DNA of 42,803 bases, taken from Psychromonas hadalis ATCC BAA-638 (lineage in GTDB: Bacteria; Pseudomonadota; Gammaproteobacteria; Enterobacterales; Psychromonadaceae). Shown here piece after piece: positions 34,926 through 42,803 of the stretch; position 1 is the stretch's first letter; each line of letters begins with the position of its first letter. The notes beneath the pieces are model-generated. The model ran no database searches. It was given only the letters and a program-made list of their open reading frames with translations, and was not told where the DNA came from. Location of the stretch: NCBI RefSeq assembly GCF_000420245.1, contig NZ_ATUO01000008.1, positions 1-42,803 of the forward strand. Direction: 5' to 3'. The translations under genes and the position numbers were made by a program.

Positions 34926-35057
34926 AAATCCGAGTCGTTTTTCTGGTCGATTGGGAACTACTACATCTTGCCTTTTGCTACCCTACGACTGATCTGTGAA
35001 TAGTGAAGCCCTATCTGATTTAAAGTATATCGACCTGATGTATAAGTAGGATCTGCG

Positions 35058-35299
35058 CAGGGGAAACGGGTGGCAGATTCAACATTGAAGTACATTTAAC
35101 AACCAACCCTGCGATATTTTCTTGATTAAAAGAGTCTAACCTCTATTTCTATGAATGAAACACATGCAGGACTAAAGTCCCACTTCCAAAGCAACTAATT
35201 ACCCTCGGAAGTGGGACTTTAGTCCTGCCTTTTGATGTTTGAATTAATAAGTGGCTAGAAAGTGAACTCATTCTGTTTGTTTTAGACCCGTTTTCCCTG
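35058..35299. mobile_element. MITE-like element, 242 bp, with 10-bp flanking duplication
   Basis: Terminal inverted repeats CAGGGGAAACGGGT (35058-35071) and ACCCGTTTTCCCTG (35286-35299) match at 13 of 14. Directly outside both ends is the identical AGGATCTGCG (35048-35057 and 35300-35309), as expected of a target-site duplication. No open reading frame of note is inside, so it is non-autonomous. The family is not assigned; a 10-bp duplication is compatible with IS4-like transposases. It contains the paired 22-bp repeat at 35163-35229. Confidence 0.7.
35163..35229. repeat. Inverted pair of the dispersed repeat
   Basis: The inverted copy (35163-35189) is an exact complement of 3705-3731. The direct copy shares 22 bases (35207-35228). 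The two pair as a 22-bp stem with an inner spacer of about 17 bases. Confidence 0.75.
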
Positions 35300-35322
35300 A
35301 GGATCTGCGTATTGTAGAAATA

Positions 35323-35350
35323 AAAAAGCGAGGCAATAGCCTCGCTTTTT
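35323..35350 (-). terminator. Terminator of pntAB
   Basis: GCGAGGC/GCCTCGC with loop AATA, flanked by A-run and T-run on the two sides, 19 bases below the pntB stop; reads as a terminator on either strand. Confidence 0.88.
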
Positions 35351-35368
35351 CTTTATGATTCAATAATA

Positions 35369-36760
35369 CTAAATGTTAGCAAGTATCTGCGTAACAGAAT
35401 CTTTGGCATCACCCAATAACATTTCAGTGTTATCTTTAAAGAACAGTGGGTTTTGTACACCTGCGTAACCGACACCCATTGAACGTTTGAAAACAATGAC
35501 TTTACTTGCTTCCCAGACGCTTAATACGGGCATGCCGGAGATAGGCGTACCCGGCTCATTAGCTGCGGGATTAACCGTGTCGTTTGCGCCGATAACTAAT
35601 ACAACGTCAGTATCACTTAGGTCATCATTGACCTCATCCATCTCTAATACGATGTCATAAGGTACTTTTGCTTCTGCCAATAATACGTTCATGTGACCTG
35701 GTAGTCGACCTGCAACAGGGTGGATACCAAAGCGTACATTTTTACCTTTAGCGCGTAGACGTTTAGTCAATTCAGCAACAGGGTACTGCGCTTGTGCTAC
35801 CGCCATCCCGTAACCCGGTACAATAACAATGTTTTTTGCGGCCGCTAATGCATCAGCAACCTCTTGCGCATTTGTTTCGTAATGTGTGCCGTAATCTTTG
35901 TCGCCAGTATCTGCAAATACTTCATTGCCAAAACCACCTAAAATAACGCTGACAAATGAGCGGTTCATCGCTTTACACATAATGTAAGAGAGGATTGCAC
36001 CACTTGAACCCACTAATGCACCAATAATGATTAACAGATCGTTTGATAACATGAAACCTGTTGCTGCCGCTGCCCAACCAGAATATGAGTTGAGCATGGA
36101 GACAACAACGGGCATATCTGCACCACCAATTGAAGCCACTAAATGCCAACCAAATGCTAATGCAATAAGCGCCATCAAGATAAGTGCTGTTAAGCCCCAA
36201 CCGCCACTAATAAAGCCAATCAGAAGAATGGCTGAGGAAGCGATAGCGATAATATTTATCCAGTTTTTACCGGGTAGAGCAAGTGCTGAACTGTTGATTT
36301 TCCCACTTAATTTACCAAAAGCAACCAGAGAACCCGTGAAGGTGACTGCGCCGATAAAGACACCTAAAAACACTTCTACATTATGAATTGTTTTGGCTGC
36401 GCCAAATAACAGATCATGGTCAAGGTAAGAGTTGAAACCAATAATTGTTGCAGCTAAACCCACAAAACTGTGTAAAATAGCAATCAATTCTGGCATTGAG
36501 GTCATCTCAACTTTAGTCGCTAAACGAATACCGATGCCTGCACCAATGATCATTAATATGGCAACTAAACTATAAGTCCAAGCCCCTGCATTTCCTGCGT
36601 TTATCATGGCGCCAATCGTTGCAACAATAGCAAGTGTCATGCCGATAATACCGTAAATATTACCTTTTTGTGCTGTTTCTTGACTGCTTAAACCATTTAA
36701 GCTGGCAATAAACAAAATGGCTGCGATGATATAAGCAGCTGTAATTAATCCTTCTGACAT
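35369..36760 (-). CDS. pntB: NAD(P) transhydrogenase subunit beta
   Basis: Membrane subunit of proton-translocating transhydrogenase, making NADPH from NADH using the proton gradient. The 463 residues match E. coli (462). About nine helices occupy the first 260 residues. The NADP-binding domain III (about 290-463) shows [67 protein letters not shown] and [16 protein letters not shown]. pntA lies 2 bases upstream, so the pair is an operon. Confidence 0.97.
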   Translation of the reverse strand: MSEGLITAAYIIAAILFIASLNGLSSQETAQKGNIYGIIGMTLAIVATIGAMINAGNAGAWTYSLVAILMIIGAGIGIRLATKVEMTSMPELIAILHSFVGLAATIIGFNSYLDHDLLFGAAKTIHNVEVFLGVFIGAVTFTGSLVAFGKLSGKINSSALALPGKNWINIIAIASSAILLIGFISGGWGLTALILMALIALAFGWHLVASIGGADMPVVVSMLNSYSGWAAAATGFMLSNDLLIIIGALVGSSGAILSYIMCKAMNRSFVSVILGGFGNEVFADTGDKDYGTHYETNAQEVADALAAAKNIVIVPGYGMAVAQAQYPVAELTKRLRAKGKNVRFGIHPVAGRLPGHMNVLLAEAKVPYDIVLEMDEVNDDLSDTDVVLVIGANDTVNPAANEPGTPISGMPVLSVWEASKVIVFKRSMGVGYAGVQNPLFFKDNTEMLLGDAKDSVTQILANI

Positions 36761-36762
36761 GA

Positions 36763-38304
36763 TTATTTATCCTTTTGGAACATTTTCAACATACGGTGTG
36801 TCACGGTAAATCCGCCGACAATGTTGATGGTTGCGATAAGAATGGCAAGTAGGGCAAATGCATTTACATACCAATACTCACTGCCGACTTGTAATAGGGC
36901 ACCAACAATAATGATACTGCTGATGGCGTTGGTGACACTCATGAGTGGCGTATGTAGTGAATGTGCTACATTCCAAACCACACCATAACCGACAATACAT
37001 GCCAGTATAAAGACCGTAAAGTGTGCTAAGAAATCACTTGGGGCAACATGGGCAACCCAGCCAAATAAACCGGCGGCTACAAGGGCGCTAACTGGTTTTA
37101 TCCATTTGTTAGGGGCTTTTTTTTCAACAACAATGGCGGCTTTTTCTTCTACTTTAGGTGTAGGTGCTGCGCTGACATTAATTGCTGGAGCAGGCCAAGA
37201 GATTTTACCCTCTTTAACCACGGTTGCACCACGAATCACTTCATCTTCAAAGTCGATATCAATTAAACCATCTTTGTTTTTACAAAGTAGCTTCATCAAG
37301 TTAACTAAGTTTGTTGAATACAGTTGGCTTGATTGTGTTGGTAGACGACTTGGCAAGTCGGTATAACCGACAATTTTCACGCCATTTTCAGTGGTGAAAA
37401 CTTGATCTTTTACCGTGAATGCTGCGTTACCGCCAGCAGCCGCCGCTAAATCAACAATCACGCTACCCGATTTCATCGATTTAATCATCTCTTCTGAGAT
37501 AAGTTTTGGTGCAGGTTTGCCCGGAATAAGTGCAGTGGTGATAATGATATCAACCTCTTTCACTTGTTCTGCCATCATTAACGCTTGTGCCTCTTGATAA
37601 CCTTTACTCATGGTTTTAGCGTAACCTGTTGTGCTAACTTCTTCCTCTTCGGTGTAATCAACCACCAAAAATTCAGCGCCCATGCTCTCAACTTGCTCTT
37701 TTACTTCAGGGCGAGTATCAAATGCACGTACGATAGCACCAAGACTACCTGCTGTGCCTAAGGCCGCAAGACCTGCAACTCCAGCGCCGATAACCAATAC
37801 TTTTGCCGGTGGTACTTTACCTGCGGCGGTAATTTGACCGGTAAAGAAACGCCCAAATTGGTTGGCTGCTTCAATCACTGCGCGGTAACCCGCGATGTTT
37901 GCCATTGAACTCAGTGCATCAAGGGCTTGTGCGCGAGAGGTACGTGGCACACTGTCCATTGCAATCACACTGATTTTTTTAGCTTCAAGTTGCTTCAATA
38001 ATTCAGGATTTTGTGCTGGCCAGATGAAGCTAACTAATGTTGCTCCCTCTTTAATGAGCACTATTTCAGCTTCCGTCGGTGCATTAACTTTAAAAATTAT
38101 GTCCGATGACCATACATTGGTTGTCTCTGTGCTGATTTCTGCACCTGAGTCGATGAAGGCTTGGTCAGAAAAGCTGGCTGCTGTTCCGGCGTTTGTTTCT
38201 ACAAGAAAAGTAAAACCTTGTTTAATGAGTAGCTCAACGGTTTTAGGCGTTGCGGCTACGCGGTTCTCATTTTCTTGGATCTCTCTAGGTATACCTATTT
38301 GCAT
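36763..38304 (-). CDS. pntA: NAD(P) transhydrogenase subunit alpha
   Basis: NAD(H)-binding subunit of 513 residues (E. coli 510). The alanine-dehydrogenase-like domain I (about 1-375) starts [20 protein letters not shown] and contains the Rossmann loop [23 protein letters not shown] Lys/Glu-rich linker follows at about 380-405. Four C-terminal helices (about 405-505) complete the membrane domain with pntB. Upstream of the ATG is a 398-base gap with the promoter not resolved. Confidence 0.97.
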   Translation of the reverse strand: MQIGIPREIQENENRVAATPKTVELLIKQGFTFLVETNAGTAASFSDQAFIDSGAEISTETTNVWSSDIIFKVNAPTEAEIVLIKEGATLVSFIWPAQNPELLKQLEAKKISVIAMDSVPRTSRAQALDALSSMANIAGYRAVIEAANQFGRFFTGQITAAGKVPPAKVLVIGAGVAGLAALGTAGSLGAIVRAFDTRPEVKEQVESMGAEFLVVDYTEEEEVSTTGYAKTMSKGYQEAQALMMAEQVKEVDIIITTALIPGKPAPKLISEEMIKSMKSGSVIVDLAAAAGGNAAFTVKDQVFTTENGVKIVGYTDLPSRLPTQSSQLYSTNLVNLMKLLCKNKDGLIDIDFEDEVIRGATVVKEGKISWPAPAINVSAAPTPKVEEKAAIVVEKKAPNKWIKPVSALVAAGLFGWVAHVAPSDFLAHFTVFILACIVGYGVVWNVAHSLHTPLMSVTNAISSIIIVGALLQVGSEYWYVNAFALLAILIATINIVGGFTVTHRMLKMFQKDK

Positions 38305-38702
38305 AATAAGTCCGTGATCGCTTGTGGTTATATTGAGTTGTAATCGTGTGATTTTACGTATTATTTATAAAGGGAATTAGATCTGGATCAGTTTCACCTT
38401 GCATTTATTTTTATGAATGTAAAATCTTAATTTTGTCGTTTTATTACTACATTAAATTAATCGTTAAATATTAGTTAAAAAATGTGATAAAGGCTACTGT
38501 TTTTAACATTAAAAAATACTATTTATAGAAAGATAACGTTACTTAATAGAAGAAATTACTCTATCGTGTTAATGATATGTAAATTTAGCTCTATTTTGAA
38601 ATAAATTCTGATCAAAAAGGAATGTTTTTTCCTATCTTATTGATAGGAAATATTCACGGGCTATATTGATTGAAAAAATATTGCATCGTTTTAACGCTGG
38701 AT
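38305..38702. other. AT-rich gap between rluA and pntA
   Basis: No gene is seen in 398 bases. A perfect 9-bp stem, TTTCCTATC (38628-38636) and GATAGGAAA (38642-38650) with loop TTATT, lies 53 bases below the rluA stop. It lacks a T-run in the rluA direction, so it may not be a terminator. The region must hold the pntA promoter, read on the minus strand. Confidence 0.4.
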
Positions 38703-39371
38703 TTAACCGCCCATAAACGGTGCAGGGCAGTCGAAAGTGATACGTTGTTCAGTACTCGGGTGAGTGAGGGTAATGCTTGCCGCATGCAGTGCTAAACGCT
38801 GTGGAGAAAGCTGTTTACCAAACTCACTAGCATAAAAATCATCACCTACGATTGCATGGCCGATTTGTTGCATATGTACACGCAGTTGATGTGTTCTCCC
38901 TGTTAACGGTGTTAATTTTACTAGGGTGGTCTGCTTCTCTCTTTTGACTATTTCCCACTGTGTTTGTGAGTTTTTACCTAATTCAAAATCAACAATTTGG
39001 CGAGGGCGATTTTCCCAGTCACAACGAATCGGCAGATCTACAAGGCCAGTGTTTTTTTCGATAATGCCTTCGACACGTGCATAATAGGTTTTATCAATCA
39101 CCTTTTGTTGGAATTGTCGGCCTATATGGCTTTGTGCCGATTTTCGCATCGCTAAAATAATTAAACCTGAAGTTGCTAAATCTAATCGATGTACCACACA
39201 AGCATTAGGCCAAATACGTAATAGTCGTAGTGCTAAACTATCTGAGTGTTTTTTCTCACGTCCCGGTACACTTAATAAACCTGCTGGTTTATTCAATACA
39301 ACGATATCGTCATCTTGGTAAAGAATATCTAAGTAGGGGGCTTGTGGAGGATTGTAAACAAAATGTGGCAT
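38703..39371 (-). CDS. rluA: Dual 23S rRNA/tRNA pseudouridine synthase RluA
   Basis: Isomerises uridine 746 of 23S rRNA and uridine 32 of tRNAs in E. coli. The 222 residues contain YQDDDIVVLNKPAGLLSVPG and the catalytic motif VHRLDLATSGL with the aspartate nucleophile. LTPLTGRTHQLRVHMQQIGHAIVGD is the conserved C-terminal part. No S4 domain, as expected of RluA. rapA lies upstream on the same strand, separated by a terminator; the rapA-rluA arrangement is conserved with E. coli. Confidence 0.95.
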   Translation of the reverse strand: MPHFVYNPPQAPYLDILYQDDDIVVLNKPAGLLSVPGREKKHSDSLALRLLRIWPNACVVHRLDLATSGLIILAMRKSAQSHIGRQFQQKVIDKTYYARVEGIIEKNTGLVDLPIRCDWENRPRQIVDFELGKNSQTQWEIVKREKQTTLVKLTPLTGRTHQLRVHMQQIGHAIVGDDFYASEFGKQLSPQRLALHAASITLTHPSTEQRITFDCPAPFMGG

Positions 39372-39394
39372 AGTTAAGGCCTATCTAGAGGGAG

Positions 39395-39420
39395 AAAAAC
39401 TGACAGCTACCCGCTGTCAG
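39395..39420 (-). terminator. Terminator of rapA
   Basis: Read on the minus strand: CTGACAGC, a 5-base loop, GCTGTCAG, then TTTTT. The gap between rapA and rluA is 56 bases, so some read-through into rluA is possible. Confidence 0.85.
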
Positions 39421-39427
39421 TTTATTA

Positions 39428-42340
39428 TTACGATTGGGTAGAAACGATAAATCGAATCGCATCAAGCTTGAGTTGAGTTTGATCTAATATCTGCTCAAAG
39501 TTGGCCTGTTGATCACGAATAAACTGGATTTCATCTTCTCGAATATTTGGATTAACCGCTTGTAATGCTTGTAATCTATCACGCTCACCTTGCAATGTTT
39601 GTTGCATATCTGTTTTAGCCTCTGAGAGTATATCTACCATGAGACTTTGCGCAGTGGGTAAAGCATCTTTAATTAATTGGTGAATTAAAGATTGTGATGT
39701 GCTGGTTATTTGACGACTAATATGTCGATTAATAGGCGTTAATTGACGGTCAAAACTGTCAAAAGTCACGCTTTGACCGAGATCTTTACCATTTTTGTCC
39801 AATAATAGACGAATAGGCGTTGTTGGTAAAAAACGACTGAGTTGGGCGTTGTCGGTATTCATCGCTTCAACCACATAGATAAGCTCTAGAAATGTTGAGG
39901 CGGGTGGCAGTGAGCTATTTTTAAGAATAGCCACAGAGGTAGTACCCGTATCGCTACTTAATATCATCTCCATACCCCCTAAAATCATTGGATGTTCCCA
40001 ACTCAAGTAGTGAACATCATCTCGACTTAATGCGGTTTGACGATTAAAAGTAACGGTTGCTCCTTCTTCAGGTAAACCTGGGAAATCTGCTGTTAACATA
40101 TGAGATGTTGGCTTGAGTACTAAACAGTGCTCACTTTGATCTTCTTGCTGCACACCGACTACATCAAAGAGTTGCAGTGCAAATGTGGTGAAGTCAGGCA
40201 GTTGGTCCGCTTCGGTAATGTCATCTAATAGATCACTTGGGTGTAATATGCCACTGGAGTTGATCTCAAGCAGACGATCTCGACCTTGCTCAAGTTGTAT
40301 TTTTAATTTTTCGTTTTCAGTGCGTGTTGTCTGAATCAGCTTGGTAAATTCATCATTGCTGTTTTCACCCGTTGCTAACAGATTAATTAATTGCTCTTTT
40401 ACTATCTCATAAACAGTATGACCCGTCGGGGTTGTTTGTGTAAAAGCGGATAATCCATTTTCATACCACTGTTGCAGATGCTCTTGTGCGGTATCTTTTA
40501 GATAAGGGGTGTAAATTTGAATATCACAGCGCTGTCCGATGCGATCAAGGCGACCGATACGTTGCTCTAGCAAATCTGGATTAATAGGCAGATCAAAAAG
40601 AACAAGGTGATGTGCGAATTGGAAATTACGACCTTCTGATCCTATTTCAGAGCAGATCATTACCTGTGCACCCTCTTCAACTTGTGCAAAGTAGGCTGCT
40701 GCTTTATCACGTTCAATCAGTGACAAACCTTCGTGAAAAACGGCTGCTTTAATTGCTTCACGACTGCGCAACGCTTCTTCAAGTGCTAACGCTGTTTCTG
40801 CTTGTGCTGCGATAATTAATATTTTTTCATCTTTAAACTGCAGTACAAGGTCAATTAACCAACTAATACGCGGATCAAAAGCGCACCATGAGTTAGTTGT
40901 TCCACCTTCAAAGGTTTGATACATCTGTTCTGGATAGAGTGCGCTAAATGCTTGCTCTTCAAGGGTGCCAGAAGGAAGCATTTTTGATACTTTCATTGCG
41001 GTTTTATATTGTGCTGGTAACTCTAATGCAATTGATTTTAAAATGCGTTTAGGAAAACCTTTTATAGCTGAGCGAGTATTACGGAATAATAGACGACCTG
41101 TGCCATGTCGGTCTAATAGATTAGTGATCAGTTCGCGCTCAGCTTGTTTGCGCTCTTCATTTTCAGGAGGCAGATCATCAATTACCCTTAATAGGGGTTG
41201 TACATCTTGCTCACTAAGCAGATCGGTAATGCTATTTTGTGCTTCATCATCGAGAGGTTGGTTATCGAGCAGTTGATTTACTGCATCAGCAACAGGTTTA
41301 TAACCCGCTTCTTCGTCTATAAATTTTTGGTAATCATAAAAACGGCTTGGATCTAATAGACGTAAACGCGCAAAATGGCTTTCACGGCCAAGTTGATCGG
41401 GCGTTGCAGTTAACAGTAAAACCCCGGGTGTTTGTTTTGCTAACGCTTCAATCACTTGATATTCACGACTTGGTTTCTCTTTGTCCCAGATAAGGTGATG
41501 TGCTTCATCAACAATGAGCAGATCCCATTCTGCTTCCAATGCATGTTCAAAGTGTATTTTTTTACGTAATAAATTGATGCTACATAAAACTAACTGTTCA
41601 GTTTCAAATGGATTCACTTCATCTAAGTAGGCTTCACTACAACGGCTATCATCAAAAATACTAAAATATAAATTAAAACGACGCATCATCTCTACTAGCC
41701 ACTGATGCTGTAAATTTTCAGGCAATACAATTAAAACACGTTTTGCGCGACCAGTAATAAGTTGTTGATGGATGATCAATCCTGCTTCAATGGTTTTACC
41801 AAGACCGACTTCATCGGCTAATAAAATACGTGGGGCGTGACGTTTACCAACCTCTTCTGCGATATAAAACTGATGTGGAATAAGATCAACACGAGGTCCT
41901 AATAAACCGCGTAGATTAGACTTTTGCTGAGTATGTTGATTAATTAACGCTTTATAACGAAGTACAAAGCGATCAAATTTGTCTATTTGCCCAGCAAACA
42001 ATTTATCTTGTGGTTTATTGAACTTAATAAAATTATTTAAAAAAGTCTCTTTTAACGTTGTTGATTCACCCGTTGCTAATAAAGTACCTATATAGGTTAT
42101 AAGTTCCCCATCTTCTTCAACGTCAGTCACTAATATTTTAGATTCATCATGACTGACAATCTCGTCACCAATATTAAAACGTACACGCGTAATAGGCGCT
42201 TCGGCAATCGCGTAAAGGCGTTGTTCGCCAGAAGCTGCAAACAGCAGTGTCAACATGCGTCCTTCAATAGCGACGATAGTGCCTAATCCTAGTTCGGATT
42301 CTGCATCACTAATCCAACGTTGACCCAAAGAAAATGTCAT
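39428..42340 (-). CDS. rapA: RNA polymerase-associated ATPase RapA
   Basis: Swi2/Snf2-type translocase that recycles RNA polymerase. The 970 residues (E. coli 968) begin with Tudor-like domains (about 1-110; FSLGQRWISDAESELGLG). Helicase lobe 1 has Walker A DEVGLGKT (176-183) and DEAH (278-281; LIVDEAHHLIW), and LLLTATP. Lobe 2 includes IGSEGRNFQFAHHLVLFDLPINPDLLEQRIGRLDRIGQ. Spacer and C-terminal RapA domains follow. The start MTFSLGQRW aligns with E. coli MPFTLGQRW. Confidence 0.97.
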   Translation of the reverse strand: MTFSLGQRWISDAESELGLGTIVAIEGRMLTLLFAASGEQRLYAIAEAPITRVRFNIGDEIVSHDESKILVTDVEEDGELITYIGTLLATGESTTLKETFLNNFIKFNKPQDKLFAGQIDKFDRFVLRYKALINQHTQQKSNLRGLLGPRVDLIPHQFYIAEEVGKRHAPRILLADEVGLGKTIEAGLIIHQQLITGRAKRVLIVLPENLQHQWLVEMMRRFNLYFSIFDDSRCSEAYLDEVNPFETEQLVLCSINLLRKKIHFEHALEAEWDLLIVDEAHHLIWDKEKPSREYQVIEALAKQTPGVLLLTATPDQLGRESHFARLRLLDPSRFYDYQKFIDEEAGYKPVADAVNQLLDNQPLDDEAQNSITDLLSEQDVQPLLRVIDDLPPENEERKQAERELITNLLDRHGTGRLLFRNTRSAIKGFPKRILKSIALELPAQYKTAMKVSKMLPSGTLEEQAFSALYPEQMYQTFEGGTTNSWCAFDPRISWLIDLVLQFKDEKILIIAAQAETALALEEALRSREAIKAAVFHEGLSLIERDKAAAYFAQVEEGAQVMICSEIGSEGRNFQFAHHLVLFDLPINPDLLEQRIGRLDRIGQRCDIQIYTPYLKDTAQEHLQQWYENGLSAFTQTTPTGHTVYEIVKEQLINLLATGENSNDEFTKLIQTTRTENEKLKIQLEQGRDRLLEINSSGILHPSDLLDDITEADQLPDFTTFALQLFDVVGVQQEDQSEHCLVLKPTSHMLTADFPGLPEEGATVTFNRQTALSRDDVHYLSWEHPMILGGMEMILSSDTGTTSVAILKNSSLPPASTFLELIYVVEAMNTDNAQLSRFLPTTPIRLLLDKNGKDLGQSVTFDSFDRQLTPINRHISRQITSTSQSLIHQLIKDALPTAQSLMVDILSEAKTDMQQTLQGERDRLQALQAVNPNIREDEIQFIRDQQANFEQILDQTQLKLDAIRFIVSTQS

Positions 42341-42516
42341 AAAGTACCACTCAAAATAAAACGGGAAGAATAAAGGCGCGTAGTTTACCTAAATCACACC
42401 CTAATTTGCTAATCATAAAACTATAAATTTTAGACTTAATAAAACTAGCATATAAAGGAAGAAAAACTGTCATTGTTTGTTTTGTAAGCGAACAGTCGTT
42501 AAATACAAATAAAGTG

Positions 42517-42544
42517 TTGCCAAGGTGATTTAGATCCCTATAAT
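42517..42544 (+). promoter_or_regulatory. rrn P1 promoter
   Basis: TTGCCA at 42517-42522 and TATAAT at 42539-42544, 16-base spacer, followed by GCGACCCCAC. CCCTATAATGCG reproduces the E. coli rrn P1 core closely. A/T-rich sequence upstream may act as an UP element. The GC-rich discriminator suggests stringent control. Confidence 0.85.
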
Positions 42545-42652
42545 GCGACCCCACAGACAAGGCAACTAACGCAAGTTACTAACCGAGTCCGAACCAACAA
42601 ACTCAGTGAGTTTGAGCCAACAAAAACTTTTAAAGTAATTTAAAATAACATG

Positions 42653-42680
42653 TTGACAAGGTTCAAGGTTAGCGTATTAT
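42653..42680 (+). promoter_or_regulatory. rrn P2 promoter
   Basis: TTGACA at 42653-42658 and TATTAT at 42675-42680 with a 16-base spacer. GCGTATTAT and the following ACGCACCTCGCC mirror E. coli P2. An A/T-rich tract (about 42623-42650) precedes it. Confidence 0.88.
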
Positions 42681-42688
42681 ACGCACCT

Positions 42689-42803
42689 CGCCGAAAGGCG
42701 CGCTCTTTAACAATTTAATCAAACAATCTGTGTGAGCATTGATAGACGATTTCAAAAAAGTCCACTCTCCTCGTGAGAAGGGGACAAAAAGAATCAATAT
42801 CAA
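42689..42803 (+). promoter_or_regulatory. rRNA operon leader with boxB-like hairpin and boxA
   Basis: CGCC-gaaa-GGCG (42689-42700) is a boxB-like hairpin, followed by boxA CGCTCTTTAACA (42701-42712), which loads the Nus antitermination complex on rrn transcripts. A CTCTC/GAGA-containing segment about 42764-42780 is likely part of the 17S processing stem. The 16S gene is beyond the window. Confidence 0.85.

Larger units (their letters stand above)
34926..35368. other. Gap between phosphoesterase gene and pntB holding a MITE
   Basis: No gene is seen. The first 120 bases are featureless; 35058-35299 is a MITE-like element described separately; the pntB terminator is at 35323-35350. Confidence 0.6.

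Noticed and set aside
42351-42560. 69-codon open frame on the minus strand upstream of rapA
   Set aside because: It overlaps the rrn P1 promoter and has no family resemblance.
42713-42803. Start of 16S rRNA
   Set aside because: The sequence is leader-type (after boxA) and lacks the GAGTTTGATC start of 16S, which must lie just beyond the edge.

Overview
The window is a contiguous piece of an AT-rich gammaproteobacterial chromosome. Gene order and protein content suggest a marine, cold-adapted lineage of the Psychromonas/Moritella/Vibrio/Shewanella type. This rests on recognised families and synteny (degQ-zapE-rplM-rpsI, petABC-sspAB, ubiF/miaB-ybeZ-ybeY-corC-lnt, pntAB, rluA-rapA followed by an rrn leader); no database search was run. 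Psychromonas is the best guess for genus.

Layout. 1-3.8 kb: a 263-bp MITE-like element, a DUF4382-type lipoprotein, a long non-coding stretch, an outer-membrane porin and a DUF2999-type small protein. 3.8-6.4 kb: pykF (minus) and a complete 1,012-bp IS982-family insertion sequence, followed by a hairpin-rich non-coding segment. 6.7-15.5 kb: a conserved envelope, division, translation and respiration block with degQ (minus), then zapE, rplM-rpsI, ferritin, petABC (cytochrome bc1) and sspA-sspB. 15.5-18.8 kb (minus): a three-gene cassette of a retropepsin-like lipoprotein, an inactive-transglutaminase/7TM protein and a RimK-like ATP-grasp ligase. The families are known but no biochemical function is settled as far as I know; this is the best candidate in the window for a poorly described system. 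18.9-25.7 kb (minus): miaB-ybeZ-ybeY-corC-lnt plus a translationally coupled MATE transporter. 25.8-30.4 kb: ubiF, an unannotated 56-codon membrane-protein ORF with a palindromic operator-like upstream region, an alpha/beta hydrolase, and a divergent LysR/Bcr-CflA efflux pair. 30.6-34.9 kb: a two-gene mannose isomerase-like/fructokinase operon, an LCMT-type methyltransferase and a calcineurin-like phosphoesterase. 35.0-42.8 kb: a 242-bp MITE-like element with a 10-bp flanking duplication, pntAB, rluA, rapA, and tandem rrn P1/P2 promoters with boxA. The 16S gene must start just past the right edge.

How genes work together. PetABC passes electrons from ubiquinol (ring made with UbiF) to cytochrome c. 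PntAB links the proton gradient to NADPH. PykF and the mannose isomerase/fructokinase pair feed sugar through glycolysis. YbeY, YbeZ, MiaB, RluA, L13, S9, RapA and the rrn leader all serve translation or transcription. DegQ, SspB and Lnt serve protein and envelope quality control. Intergenic spaces are rich in dispersed repeats: two different MITE-like elements, three copies of a long hairpin repeat, and three copies of a 22-bp motif.
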